A DNA stretch of 64,000 bases from Klebsiella michiganensis (GTDB lineage: Bacteria > Pseudomonadota > Gammaproteobacteria > Enterobacterales > Enterobacteriaceae): positions 1-64,000 of the forward strand of contig NZ_PRDB01000015.1 in the NCBI RefSeq assembly GCF_002925905.1, read 5' to 3'. Under the pieces are notes generated by a model that saw only the letters and a list, made by a program, of their open reading frames with translations, ran no database searches and was not told the DNA's origin. Shown here in pieces: positions 40,844 through 50,121 of the stretch. The position numbers were made by a program, and so were the translations under genes. Every line of letters begins with the position of its first letter. Positions within the stretch are counted from its first letter, which is position 1.

Positions 40844-42136
40844 ATGCTACTGGCAGGTGCTATTTTTGTCCTGACCATTGTTCTGGTTATCTGGCAGCCG
40901 AAGGGGTTAGGCATCGGCTCGAGTGCGACGCTGGGCGCGGTACTGGCTTTGATTGCTGGCGTCGTACATGTAGGTGATATTCCGGTGGTGTGGAATATCG
41001 TCTGGAACGCGACGGCGACCTTTATTGCGGTGATTATTATTAGCCTGCTGCTCGATGAGTCCGGCTTTTTTGAATGGGCTGCGCTGCACGTATCTCGTTG
41101 GGGAAACGGTCGTGGCCGTTTGCTGTTTACGTATATCGTTCTGCTCGGCGCAGCGGTGGCGGCGTTGTTTGCCAACGATGGCGCGGCATTAATATTGACG
41201 CCCATCGTGATTGCCATGCTGCTGGCATTAGGGTTCAGCAAAGGCACCACGCTGGCATTCGTTATGGCTGCCGGGTTTATTGCCGATACAGCCAGCCTGC
41301 CGCTTATCGTGTCGAACCTGGTGAATATCGTCTCGGCGGACTTCTTTGGACTGGGCTTCACTGAGTATGCGTCGGTAATGGTGCCGGTGGATATTGCCGC
41401 TATTATCGCCACGCTGGTGATGTTGCATCTGTTCTTCCGCAAAGATATTCCACCGACTTACGACCTGGCTCTTCTGAAAGCACCGGCAAAGGCGATTAAA
41501 GATCTGGCAACCTTCAGAACCGGCTGGATAGTTTTAGTTCTTCTGCTGGTTGGGTTCTTTGTCCTCGAGCCGCTCGGTATTCCCGTTAGCGCGATTGCGG
41601 CTGTTGGAGCTGTGATCCTGTTTGCAGTAGCTAAACGAGGCCATGCCATTAACACCGGCAAAGTGCTGCGCGGTGCGCCATGGCAGATCGTCATCTTCTC
41701 ATTGGGGATGTACCTGGTGGTCTACGGTCTGCGCAACGCCGGGCTAACCGAATACCTTTCAGGAGTGCTGAACGTGCTGGCGGATAAAGGACTCTGGGCC
41801 GCGACGCTGGGTACTGGCTTCCTGATGGCTTTCCTGTCTTCGATCATGAATAACATGCCTTCCGTGCTGGTTGGTGCGCTCTCTATCGATGGAAGCACCG
41901 CAACAGGCGTTATCAAAGAAGCGATGATCTACGCCAACGTGATTGGCTGCGATCTGGGGCCGAAAATTACGCCGATCGGTAGCCTGGCAACGCTGCTCTG
42001 GCTGCACGTACTTTCACAGAAGAATATGACCATCACCTGGGGCTACTATTTCCGCACCGGGATCGTCATGACTCTGCCTGTGCTGTTTGTAACGCTGGCC
42101 GCGCTGGCGCTACGTCTCTCTTTCATTTTGTCGTGA
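40844..42136 (+). CDS. arsB: Arsenite efflux permease ArsB
   Basis: A 12-helix inner-membrane As(III)/H+ antiporter of 430 aa. It starts [20 protein letters not shown] after GGGAGGGGGT and shows the family stretches [18 protein letters not shown] near 108-125, [18 protein letters not shown] near 150-168 and [16 protein letters not shown] near 330-346. No arsA ATPase or arsD is present, so this is the simple chromosomal arsRBC form. Confidence 0.96.
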   Translation: MLLAGAIFVLTIVLVIWQPKGLGIGSSATLGAVLALIAGVVHVGDIPVVWNIVWNATATFIAVIIISLLLDESGFFEWAALHVSRWGNGRGRLLFTYIVLLGAAVAALFANDGAALILTPIVIAMLLALGFSKGTTLAFVMAAGFIADTASLPLIVSNLVNIVSADFFGLGFTEYASVMVPVDIAAIIATLVMLHLFFRKDIPPTYDLALLKAPAKAIKDLATFRTGWIVLVLLLVGFFVLEPLGIPVSAIAAVGAVILFAVAKRGHAINTGKVLRGAPWQIVIFSLGMYLVVYGLRNAGLTEYLSGVLNVLADKGLWAATLGTGFLMAFLSSIMNNMPSVLVGALSIDGSTATGVIKEAMIYANVIGCDLGPKITPIGSLATLLWLHVLSQKNMTITWGYYFRTGIVMTLPVLFVTLAALALRLSFILS

Positions 42137-42149
42137 GATACTGCTATCT

Positions 42150-42575
42150 ATGAGCAACGTCACTATTTATCACAATCCGGCCTGCGGCACCTCGCGTAAT
42201 ACGCTGGAGATGATCCGCAATAGCGGTACTGAACCCACCGTTATTCATTACCTTGAAAATCCACCGTCACGCGATGAGCTGGTCAAACTCATTGCCGATA
42301 TGGGGATCGCGGTGCGGGCGCTGCTGCGTAAAAATGTTGAGCCTTATGAAGAACTGGGCCTCGCAGAAGATAGATTTACTGACGATCGGTTAATCGACTT
42401 TATGCTGCAGCATCCGATCCTGATTAACCGCCCGATTGTGGTGACGCCGTTGGGAACGCGCCTGTGCCGTCCTTCTGAAGTTGTTCTGGATATTCTTCCC
42501 GATGCTCAGCAAGGAGCTTTCGCTAAGGAAGATGGCGAGAAAGTGGTGGATGACGCGGGTAAACGGCTGAAATAA
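42150..42575 (+). CDS. arsC: Glutaredoxin-dependent arsenate reductase ArsC
   Basis: Reduces As(V) to As(III), which ArsB exports. The 141-aa product carries the catalytic Cys12 in HNPACGTSRNTL and the arginine-containing ALLRKN and NRPIVVTPLGTRLCRP segments that bind arsenate. It is 13 nt after arsB and ends the operon. Confidence 0.96.
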   Translation: MSNVTIYHNPACGTSRNTLEMIRNSGTEPTVIHYLENPPSRDELVKLIADMGIAVRALLRKNVEPYEELGLAEDRFTDDRLIDFMLQHPILINRPIVVTPLGTRLCRPSEVVLDILPDAQQGAFAKEDGEKVVDDAGKRLK

Positions 42576-42592
42576 AAAAATCCGGGGCGATC

Positions 42593-43861
42593 TCATTCTT
42601 TATGAACATTGCCGTGGAGGTGACGATTATCTGTTGATGCCTCCTGATGCCGCTTACGCAGTTCCAGCAGCCGGGAAACCAGTATTACCACGGCGATCCC
42701 GGCCATCAGCGCCGCGCAGTGGAAGGCGATTCTGCCTCCGGCATGGAAGTAGATCCAACGGGTTGCCTCAATGGAAGCGGCAAACGCGCTCAGGGCCAGA
42801 ATATTCAGCGTGGCGGACACGGTGCCTTTTGGCAGATGATGGGAAAAGAGCGTGAAGCGGAACAGCACCGGGTAGAGTAGCCCAATCCCCAGCGCATAAA
42901 TGCTGGTACCCAGCACCGACCAGAACCAGACATGCGGCCACAGAAGATTACCGACCAGCAGGATCAGCAGGCCGGTCAGCTGTATCGGAATGGTACGCCA
43001 GATAAAGCGCGGCGAAGTTGGGTCTTTTACCACGTTCGCCACGATCGCGCTGGCGATAATCAGCCCACTGAACACCGGCACCTGAGTCCAGGCATATGCC
43101 GCGGGAGACATGCCGCCGTGTTCAATCAGAATCACCGGAGAGAGCGCCACCCAGGTGATCATCGGCACGTTGCCAAAGGCCACCGCCAGCGAACCGGTCA
43201 GCACCACGGGATGACGAAACGCCGCGATGAAATCAGCCAGCACTTCCCCCGGTTTAAATCCCCGTCCCTGAGAGATAACGGTTTCCGGCATTTTAAAAAG
43301 CAGCAGGGCCCAGGCCACCAGGCCCAGCGCGCCAATAATGGCAAACAGCAGTTTCCAGTGCATCACCGTCATTAGCGTCGCGCCCGCCAGCGGTCCGATA
43401 ACTGGCGCAAGCAGGACGATAGAGGTTAGCGCAGCCATGATTCTGATCGAATCGGTTTCCCCAAACGCTTCCTGAATCGACACATAGCCCACGGTTGAGA
43501 TAAAGCAGATGCTTGTTCCCTGGATAAATCGGGCGACGAAGTATTGCGCGATCGAAGCGACAAACAGCATGCTCAGGCAGGAGAGAGCAAAAATCAGGGC
43601 GCCGGTGAGCAGAACGGGGCGGCGGCCGATACGATCTGACAGAGGGCCCAGCAGCCACTGCAGCGCCAGGCCTCCAGCCATATACAGGCTGACCGATGCC
43701 GGAGCAAGGGTGACATCAGCCTGAAGCTCGTTGATGATATGGATAATGCCTGGCTGAATAAGATCCGTGGTCAGGTAAGCCGAAAAATCATAAATAATCA
43801 TCGCCAGCGGAAACAACATGACGCTGCCGTACTGGATTAAACGCCGTGGCGGGGTATTCAT
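42593..43861 (-). CDS. MFS multidrug efflux transporter, MdtM/MdfA-like
   Basis: A 12-helix major facilitator of 422 aa. The MdfA/MdtM family signature is clear: an acidic residue in helix 1 ([20 protein letters not shown]), motif [20 protein letters not shown] near residues 73-91, and motif [13 protein letters not shown] near 150-161. E. coli MdtM exports quaternary ammonium compounds, chloramphenicol and bile salts. The start at 43861 ([16 protein letters not shown]) fits the family; an 18-residue upstream extension is less likely. It is convergent with arsC. Confidence 0.82.
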   Translation of the reverse strand: MNTPPRRLIQYGSVMLFPLAMIIYDFSAYLTTDLIQPGIIHIINELQADVTLAPASVSLYMAGGLALQWLLGPLSDRIGRRPVLLTGALIFALSCLSMLFVASIAQYFVARFIQGTSICFISTVGYVSIQEAFGETDSIRIMAALTSIVLLAPVIGPLAGATLMTVMHWKLLFAIIGALGLVAWALLLFKMPETVISQGRGFKPGEVLADFIAAFRHPVVLTGSLAVAFGNVPMITWVALSPVILIEHGGMSPAAYAWTQVPVFSGLIIASAIVANVVKDPTSPRFIWRTIPIQLTGLLILLVGNLLWPHVWFWSVLGTSIYALGIGLLYPVLFRFTLFSHHLPKGTVSATLNILALSAFAASIEATRWIYFHAGGRIAFHCAALMAGIAVVILVSRLLELRKRHQEASTDNRHLHGNVHKE

Positions 43862-44074
43862 GCGGGCTCCGGGGAATCTGCCATCCTGCATCTTAGTATC
43901 TGTAAACAAACTCAACAGACCCTAAATGGAGATAAATTAAGCCTGTTTTTTTGTGGTTTTTTGGCCTTATACCACGTGCGCACATCAGCGCTGGACGTGA
44001 GGCGATCGGCGCTCTATTGTCATCAACGTCCGGAAGTTGTCATTCATTAAAGGCGCTTAAATAACGGGATATCT

Positions 44075-44605
44075 ATGTTACTGATCTTTGGCGGTCTGCC
44101 CGGTACCGGGAAATCAACCATTGCTCGCCTGCTGGCCGCCAGGCTGGGGGCCGTCTGGTTACGGATTGATTCAATTGAACAGGCGCTGATTCGCGCCGAA
44201 ACCGTCACCAGGCACGATATAGGGCCAGCCGGATATCTGGTGGCGTACGCCATTGCCGCGGATAACCTCAGGCTGGGCAACGTGGTGATTGCCGACTCAG
44301 TTAACCCTATAGCCATTACCCGCCAGGCATGGAGAGAAGTCGCGACCGGGAATGCCGCGCCGTTTCTGGAGATAGAATTGACCTGCTCCGACCAAATACA
44401 GCATCGGTATCGCGTGGAAAACCGCGCAGCGGATATTCGCGGTCATATCCTGCCGGACTGGCAAAAGGTTATCACCCGTGACTACGAACCCTGGCGCACC
44501 GCCAGCCTGACTCTGGATACCTCGGTGCTGACCGCCGAAGAGGCGGTAGAGCGGATCGGTGAGCATATTGCGTCACGCGATCGCCACGCGCCGGTAGGTT
44601 CGTAG
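44075..44605 (+). CDS. Small P-loop ATP-binding kinase-like protein
   Basis: A 176-aa AAA_33/zeta-like kinase fold protein. Walker A is GGLPGTGKSTIARLLAARLG (residues 6-25), and IDSIEQALIRAE follows where such kinases position the substrate. A strand IADSVNPIAITRQAWREVA near 73-91 resembles the Walker B region of gluconokinase/chloramphenicol-phosphotransferase relatives. The substrate is unknown. It stands alone between divergent and convergent transporter genes, so context gives no clue. Confidence 0.7.
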   Translation: MLLIFGGLPGTGKSTIARLLAARLGAVWLRIDSIEQALIRAETVTRHDIGPAGYLVAYAIAADNLRLGNVVIADSVNPIAITRQAWREVATGNAAPFLEIELTCSDQIQHRYRVENRAADIRGHILPDWQKVITRDYEPWRTASLTLDTSVLTAEEAVERIGEHIASRDRHAPVGS

Positions 44606-44633
44606 CAGCCGCCGGGCCATCGGCGGCAACAAT

Positions 44634-46283
44634 CTACATAAAGAATTTCACGGCCTGCTGGAGGGTGGTACCGACGCCCCATAACAGCGGCACGCTCACC
44701 GCCAGCCAGCTTACGGTTAACAGCAGCGTGGACGGGCGGGGCTCCCACGTGAGCTGGGCATCCTTGTTGATGGTGTACAGTCCTTTCGCCTGCTGCTGCT
44801 GTTCCGCGGTCATCGCATGCTCTTCCGTCAGCGGACGCACCAGCTGATTACAGATAAAACCCAACACCAGCAGGCCGGTCAGGACCATCAGCGTAATATC
44901 GTAGACGCGCTCGGGCGAAACCCCGTGCGTTAGCTGATATTCGCGCAGATAGTTCACCAGAACCGGGCCGCTGATCCCCGCCGCCGACCAGGCGGTTAAC
45001 AGGCGCCCGTGAATCGCGCCCACCATTTGTGAGCCAAAGACATCAGCCAGATAGGCGGGAATACTGGCAAAGCCTCCGCCGTACATCGAAATGATAATGC
45101 ACATCGCGCAGACATAAAGCGCGATATAGCCGCCGTGATTCACCAGCGGCAACGTGCCGTACAGCACGGCGCCCAGGCAGAAAATGATCGCAAAGGTCAT
45201 TTTGCGCCCGCACAGGTCGGATACCGATGCCCAGAAAAAGCGTCCCAGGATGTTAAACAGGCTGAGCAGACCGGTAAATCCTGCGGCCATGGTTGCAATG
45301 CGTTTCAGCTGCTCGCCGTTCAGCTCATGCCAGCTGAGATCGAGCGACAGCAGTTTGCCGGCAAAGATCTCCTGCAGCATCGGCGAAGCCATACCGAGAA
45401 TGCCGATCCCCGCGGTGACGTTGAGCCACAGCACCATCCACAGCAGCCAGAACTGCGGAGTGCGGCAGGCAACGCGGACGTGCACCTGGATCGTGGGATT
45501 ATTGCGGATCGTTTTCTGCGCCTTCTCACCCGAAGGATGCCAGCCCATGGGCGGCAGGCGATAGCCAAAGGTACCGGCGAGCATAAACAGCGCATAAATC
45601 GCCGCCAGCGCCAGAATGCTTTGCCATACTCCGTTGCCGGCCGGACCGGCGAAGTAATTCATCAGACCGTTTGCCAGCGGTGCGCCCACCAGCGCTCCCC
45701 CGCCAAAACCCATGATCGCCATCCCGGCCGCCATTCCGCGCTTGTCAGGAAACCAGCGCAGCAGCGTCGAAACCGGTGAAATATAGCCCAGTCCGAGACC
45801 GATTCCGCCGATGACCCCGGCCCCCAGCCACAGCAGCCACAGCTGATGGAAATAGATAGCGACGCTGGAGAGCAGCAGGCCGCCGCACCAGCACAAGGTG
45901 GCAATAAAGCTCACCAGCCGCGGTCCAACCTTCTCAAGCCAGCTGCCCCACAGCGCCGCCGAACAGCCGAGAAAAACAAAAAACAGCGTGTAGGTCCAGC
46001 CCAGCATGGAGATTTTCCAGTCGCAATCGCGGGTAAACAGCTGCTGCCAGAACGACATCGTGGCGGGGCATTGCAAGGACGCGCTTCCTCCTATGAGCTG
46101 CGACATAGGCAGCCAGTAAACGGAAAATCCATAGGCCATACCTATGCAGAGATGAACCGCCAGCGCGGCCGGCGGCACCAGCCAGCGGTTAAAGCCGGGC
46201 CTGGCGATGATACGGGGTTTCGCGAAAAAATCGCGGAGGGGAGAGACCGGTGCGGTCGCGATGTTTTCATTCATTTGCGCCAT
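44634..46283 (-). CDS. OFA-family MFS transporter
   Basis: A major facilitator of 549 aa in the oxalate/formate antiporter family, which also includes E. coli YhjX. Family stretches are LCIGMAYGFSVYWLPMSQL in helix 1-2, GGIGLGLGYISPVSTLLRWF near 165-185 and GRFFWASVSDLCGRKMTFAI in the second half. It is longer than YhjX (about 400 aa), with an insert around SLQCPATMSFWQQLFTRDC between the first two helices and a long central loop. Substrate unknown, likely a small carboxylate. ATG 46283 follows CAGGAAA. Confidence 0.8.
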   Translation of the reverse strand: MAQMNENIATAPVSPLRDFFAKPRIIARPGFNRWLVPPAALAVHLCIGMAYGFSVYWLPMSQLIGGSASLQCPATMSFWQQLFTRDCDWKISMLGWTYTLFFVFLGCSAALWGSWLEKVGPRLVSFIATLCWCGGLLLSSVAIYFHQLWLLWLGAGVIGGIGLGLGYISPVSTLLRWFPDKRGMAAGMAIMGFGGGALVGAPLANGLMNYFAGPAGNGVWQSILALAAIYALFMLAGTFGYRLPPMGWHPSGEKAQKTIRNNPTIQVHVRVACRTPQFWLLWMVLWLNVTAGIGILGMASPMLQEIFAGKLLSLDLSWHELNGEQLKRIATMAAGFTGLLSLFNILGRFFWASVSDLCGRKMTFAIIFCLGAVLYGTLPLVNHGGYIALYVCAMCIIISMYGGGFASIPAYLADVFGSQMVGAIHGRLLTAWSAAGISGPVLVNYLREYQLTHGVSPERVYDITLMVLTGLLVLGFICNQLVRPLTEEHAMTAEQQQQAKGLYTINKDAQLTWEPRPSTLLLTVSWLAVSVPLLWGVGTTLQQAVKFFM

Positions 46284-46607
46284 TTTCCTGTCCTTTTTAT
46301 CGATATTGGCCGACGAATGCTGCGGTTGGGGAACGTAGATAAAAGGCAAGAACGGTGCCATTTGATTAAATTGTGTACAAAAATGGCGACTGAAGCGAGC
46401 AAGCTTCGCCGAACGGCTGAGGCGAAAAGCCCGCCATCGGCGACGGAGGCACCGCCCGCGATAAAATCGCCGGGCGCGCTATTATTTTGATAAACGGCGA
46501 TCTCAGAGTGATACGCGTAGTGGCTTATGGCAGCAGCGTCAGGTCAGACCCGCTTTGGCCGGGTCTAACCGAACAACAGGATGGTGAAATGATTTCAGTT
46601 CAACGCG
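46284..46607. other. Intergenic region upstream of the OFA transporter
   Basis: This 324-bp gap holds the promoter region of the OFA gene on the minus strand and the 3' flank of the VOC gene. AGACCCG (46546-46552) and CGGGTCT (46560-46566) form a 7-bp stem that may terminate the VOC operon, though no T run follows. A 36-codon reading frame at about 46381-46490 is alanine- and proline-rich with no ribosome site, and I do not regard it as a gene. Confidence 0.5.
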
Positions 46608-46997
46608 TTAATATTTAAAGGCATCGAACTCGAGCCGTTCGCCATCGGGGCCGCGAATAAGCAGGAAGCGCACATTTTCTTCTTCAATCGGCCCTTCATC
46701 AAGCGGATAACCGAGCGCCGCCAGCCGCTGCTGCACCGCATCCAGATCGCTGACTTCCAGCGCCAGATGATCGATACCGCAGCGAGGGGCGTCAAAAGGC
46801 GTTCCTTCGGGAAGCTGGTACAGCTCGAGGACGGCGCCCGCCATTTCAAGAAACGCGACTTCAATAACGCCCTGCGGCGACGGTTTGCTAAACCGCTGCT
46901 GGCGCTGAAAGCCCAGCGGTTCATAGAAGGCTAGCGAACGCGTTAAGTCGCTGACCTGATAGCCAATATGAGCAATCGTGTTGATCAGTTCGCGCAT
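46608..46997 (-). CDS. VOC (glyoxalase/bleomycin-resistance fold) family protein
   Basis: A 129-aa protein with two beta-alpha-beta-beta-beta modules. Putative metal ligands are His in INTIAHIGYQVSDL, His in GIDHLALEVSDLD and Glu in GERLEFDAFKY at the C-terminus. I start it at 46997 (MRELINTIAHIG), almost touching the permease stop, so it belongs to the sugar operon. Role unknown: a glyoxalase-like detoxifying or isomerising enzyme is possible. Confidence 0.78.
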   Translation of the reverse strand: MRELINTIAHIGYQVSDLTRSLAFYEPLGFQRQQRFSKPSPQGVIEVAFLEMAGAVLELYQLPEGTPFDAPRCGIDHLALEVSDLDAVQQRLAALGYPLDEGPIEEENVRFLLIRGPDGERLEFDAFKY

Positions 46998-46998
46998 G

Positions 46999-48333
46999 TT
47001 ATACCCCCTTACGCACGCACCAGAAACCGTAGAAAGCGACATACACAAAGCACACAAGTGGAGCGATAAAGGCGATTTGCATATTGCCGCCGTTCATATC
47101 CGAGATAATGCCCATCACCAGCGGAATAACGGCCCCGCCGATAATCGACATCACCACGATCGAGCCTGCGGTCTGGGTATCTTTCCCCATCCCTTTGATT
47201 ACCAGACCAAAGTTTGTCGGCCAGCATGGTGCCATACAGAAGCTGACCAGAATGAGCGCATAGACCGCCAGCATTGAACTGCTGAATACGGCAACCAGTA
47301 AAAGGGCGGTGGCGGCCAGGGCAAAGGTACCGAGCAGCAGCGCCGGATTCAGGCGGTTCATCAACCAGGTGGCCACGGTTTTACCCACGGCGTAAATCAC
47401 CAGAGAAGCCAGCAGCCAGTAAGTCGCGGAGTGCTCGCTGGTGCCCTGCTGCACGAGCTGCACAAAGCGAATCGTGAAGCTCCATACGCCAACCTGGGCG
47501 CCGACGTACAAAAACTGCGACAGGATCCCGAGGCGAAAGCGCGGGATGGCAAACAGGCGTTTCAGCGTAGGCCCCATGCTTTCCGTCGGGAGCTGTTGCT
47601 GCTGAGAGGGCGTGCCCTTGCACGACGGGAATTTAATAAACACGAACACCAGCGCCAGCACCACCAGCACGGAGCCGATAATCAGATAGGGCCCGACCAC
47701 CTGGCCGACCATCTGATGGCGCGCGGCGTCCGCGGCGGCGGCGGGCATCGTCAGCAGCTGTTCATGGCTCGGATCGTTTTCGCCGAAGACCATCACCTGG
47801 CCAATCAGCACGCCGGAAATCACGCCCAGCGAGTTGAAGATCTGCGAAAAGTTAATGCGCTGGGTGGAGGAGTGGATCGGGCCCAGCAGGCTGGAGTAGG
47901 TGTTTGCCGAGGTTTCCAGAAAAGAGAGTCCGCAGGCGATCACCCCCAGGCAGGCGAGGAACGCGCCGTAGGTCATGATCTGCGCGGCCGGGACGAACAG
48001 GAAACAGCCGAGGGCGTACAGGCACAGCCCAATAATAATCGCCGCTTTATAGGAATAACGCTTAATCAGCGCCGCCGCAGGCAGGGCGACAAAGAAGTAG
48101 CCGAGGAAAAAAATCGACTGCACCAGCGCCGTCTGGGTATCCGTTAAATCGAAGCCCTTTTTAAACTGGGCGATCAAAATATCATTCAGGTTGCCCGCCA
48201 TCCCCCAGAGCGCAAACAGGCAACAGACCAGTAAAAATTGCAGCCAGGGGGTGTGCGGTAAATACGCGCTGGTGTCCAGTTTTTCATTGTGGACCGCCGC
48301 TTTATCGACCTTATCCGTGATTAGCGTACTCAT
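46999..48333 (-). CDS. FucP/DeoP-like sugar:H+ symporter (MFS)
   Basis: A 444-aa 12-helix sugar permease of the fucose permease family. Typical stretches are LVCCLFALWGMAGNLNDIL in helix 1, QSIFFLGYFFVALPAAALIK near 68-87 and LETSANTYSSLLGPIHSSTQ near 140-159. Salmonella DeoP (deoxyribose permease) belongs to the same family. It follows the ribokinase-like gene by 36 nt on the same strand. The sugar carried is not known. A pentose, deoxypentose or ketohexose fits the neighbouring enzymes. Confidence 0.83.
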   Translation of the reverse strand: MSTLITDKVDKAAVHNEKLDTSAYLPHTPWLQFLLVCCLFALWGMAGNLNDILIAQFKKGFDLTDTQTALVQSIFFLGYFFVALPAAALIKRYSYKAAIIIGLCLYALGCFLFVPAAQIMTYGAFLACLGVIACGLSFLETSANTYSSLLGPIHSSTQRINFSQIFNSLGVISGVLIGQVMVFGENDPSHEQLLTMPAAAADAARHQMVGQVVGPYLIIGSVLVVLALVFVFIKFPSCKGTPSQQQQLPTESMGPTLKRLFAIPRFRLGILSQFLYVGAQVGVWSFTIRFVQLVQQGTSEHSATYWLLASLVIYAVGKTVATWLMNRLNPALLLGTFALAATALLLVAVFSSSMLAVYALILVSFCMAPCWPTNFGLVIKGMGKDTQTAGSIVVMSIIGGAVIPLVMGIISDMNGGNMQIAFIAPLVCFVYVAFYGFWCVRKGV

Positions 48334-48369
48334 TGAGCTATCCTCTTAATGGTTTTTATACAGTAGGGT

Positions 48370-49314
48370 TTAAGCCATTTCATAATCAGAGGCGGCACGT
48401 AAAAGCCGTTCTCGTGCCTCCTGGTAATCCGGTAAAGATGATGCGCCCTGCTTTTCGACGCTGACGGCGGCGTACGCCGCCGCAAATCGGGCCGCGCTAT
48501 GCAGCGGCTCGCCGCAGGCCAGACGCGCCGCCAGCGCGCCGTTAAAGGCATCGCCCGCGCCGGTGGTATCGCGGGGATGAGAAGGAAAGCACGGAATAGG
48601 GGATTTCACGCCCTGCTCGCTCAGCAGGGCGCCCTTTGCGCCGAGGGTGATAATGACGTTGCGCGCGCCCTGAGCATGCAGCGCATCGGCGGCCTCGGCC
48701 GCGGCCGCCAGAGAGTCAACCCGGCGCCCGGTCATTAACCCGGCCTCCGTGGCGTTCGGCGTGAGCAAATCCACTTTGCTTAGAAAGGCGTGCTCAACGG
48801 GCTGCCATGGGGCGGGATTGAGCACCACGAAGGCCCCGGCTGCTTTCGCGGCGTCAACGACCTGTTCAATGGCGGAAAGATTGTTCTCCAGCTGAACCAG
48901 CACCACATCCGCGCAGCCGATAGCGGGAATGCAGCCGGCGATTTCATCATCGGTCACCGTCATATTCGCGCCGGGGTCGACGGCAATCATGTTTTCGGCA
49001 TCGTTGCCGGCCACATAAATCAGCGCATTGCCGGTGGGGACGTCTTCGGCGACCAGCAGCGTCACGGCGTTAAACCCCACGCCCTTCAGATGACGGCGGG
49101 CAAAATGGCCGAAGGTATCATTGCCAATCTTGCCGATATAGTGAACATTCGCCCCCGCTTTTAGCGCGGCGGTGGCCTGGTTCGCCCCTTTTCCGCCGGC
49201 GCTGGTCATGCTCCCGCAGGCCACTAACGACTCGCCCGGCACCGGAAAGCGCTCCACTCTGGCCACCATGTCGAAATTGAATGAACCAAAAACACAGACT
49301 TTTCCTGACATCAT
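48370..49314 (-). CDS. PfkB-family sugar kinase (ribokinase/deoxyribokinase-like)
   Basis: A 314-aa PfkB kinase. The N-terminal signature is MTSAGGKGANQATAALKAGA near residues 37-56 and the C-terminal signature with catalytic Asp is DTTGAGDAFNGALAARL near 251-267. It looks closest to RbsK/DeoK kinases that phosphorylate pentoses at C5. No ribose ABC genes are adjacent. Together with the FucP-like permease and a DeoC aldolase across the divergent promoter, a deoxyribokinase role is attractive but unproven. Tandem ATGs at 49314 and 49311 are alternative starts. Confidence 0.85.
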   Translation of the reverse strand: MMSGKVCVFGSFNFDMVARVERFPVPGESLVACGSMTSAGGKGANQATAALKAGANVHYIGKIGNDTFGHFARRHLKGVGFNAVTLLVAEDVPTGNALIYVAGNDAENMIAVDPGANMTVTDDEIAGCIPAIGCADVVLVQLENNLSAIEQVVDAAKAAGAFVVLNPAPWQPVEHAFLSKVDLLTPNATEAGLMTGRRVDSLAAAAEAADALHAQGARNVIITLGAKGALLSEQGVKSPIPCFPSHPRDTTGAGDAFNGALAARLACGEPLHSAARFAAAYAAVSVEKQGASSLPDYQEARERLLRAASDYEMA

Positions 49315-49322
49315 TCGCTCCT

Positions 49323-50012
49323 TTATACGTGCTCGGGGGAGTGCAGCGCGGCGGACAGATCGCGGGACATTTTTTCCCAGGCCTGCTCGAGCGGCATATC
49401 CGGGCGGAATAAACCGCTGCTGCCCATCACCAATACCTGCGCCCCGGCTCCCAGCAGCTCACGGTAGGTGTTGCGGTTACATGAGCCGTCGACTTCCAGC
49501 AAGAAGTTGAGGCTGCGGCTCTCTTTTAGCTGATGAAGCTGCGCGATTTTGGCGGTCATTTCGGGAATAAACGGCTGACCGGCATAGCCCGGATCGACGG
49601 TCATCACCGTGACCTTATCGAGCAGATGCAGATAGTGCTGGATGCTCTCAACCGGCGTGGCGGGATTGAGCACCATCCCCACCTCTTTCCCCGCCTGGCG
49701 AAGCATATTGATGACCCGAAAAGCTTCGCGGCAGATGGTTTCCGGATGCAGGGAAATGGCGTCTGCTCCGGCTTCTATCAGCGCCGGGATAAACGGGGCG
49801 GGCTCTTCGACCATCAGGTGGACATCGATGGCAAGCGACGTATAGGGCCGAATCTGCGCCACAAAGCTGGCCGATAGCGCCAGGTTTTTCACATAGTGCC
49901 CGTCCATCACGTCGACGTGCAGCCTGTCGGCTTTGCCGTTTAAAAAGTGCAGCTGTTCCGCCAGCTTCATCATGTCCATACACATGAGCGAGGGAGAAAG
50001 GTAATAACGCAT
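49323..50012 (-). CDS. Ribulose-phosphate 3-epimerase family protein (AlsE-like)
   Basis: A 229-aa TIM-barrel epimerase. It follows E. coli AlsE (D-allulose-6-phosphate 3-epimerase) closely: SPSLMCMD at residues 6-13, HVDVMDGHYVKNLALS near 34-49, VMTVDPGYAGQPFIPEM near 138-154 and EVDGSCNRNTY near 175-185. Metal-binding His and Asp residues are kept. ATG 50012 fits the family start. It probably epimerises a ketohexose or ketopentose phosphate. It lies 8 nt before the kinase gene. Confidence 0.87.
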   Translation of the reverse strand: MRYYLSPSLMCMDMMKLAEQLHFLNGKADRLHVDVMDGHYVKNLALSASFVAQIRPYTSLAIDVHLMVEEPAPFIPALIEAGADAISLHPETICREAFRVINMLRQAGKEVGMVLNPATPVESIQHYLHLLDKVTVMTVDPGYAGQPFIPEMTAKIAQLHQLKESRSLNFLLEVDGSCNRNTYRELLGAGAQVLVMGSSGLFRPDMPLEQAWEKMSRDLSAALHSPEHV

Positions 50013-50121
50013 AAGGCCTCTTTTATTCCGGTAGTGGCTGATTTCAGGCAAAGTCTGGCCCTGCCGCGGGAAGCAGCGTTTCGACAATGCGCGTAGTCAC
50101 CGTCACGTCATGACGGCGTAC

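Noticed and set aside
46381..46490. A 36-codon Ala/Pro-rich plus-strand frame upstream of the OFA gene
   Set aside because: No ribosome binding site, biased composition from GC-rich hairpin DNA, and no sign of conservation visible from sequence alone.
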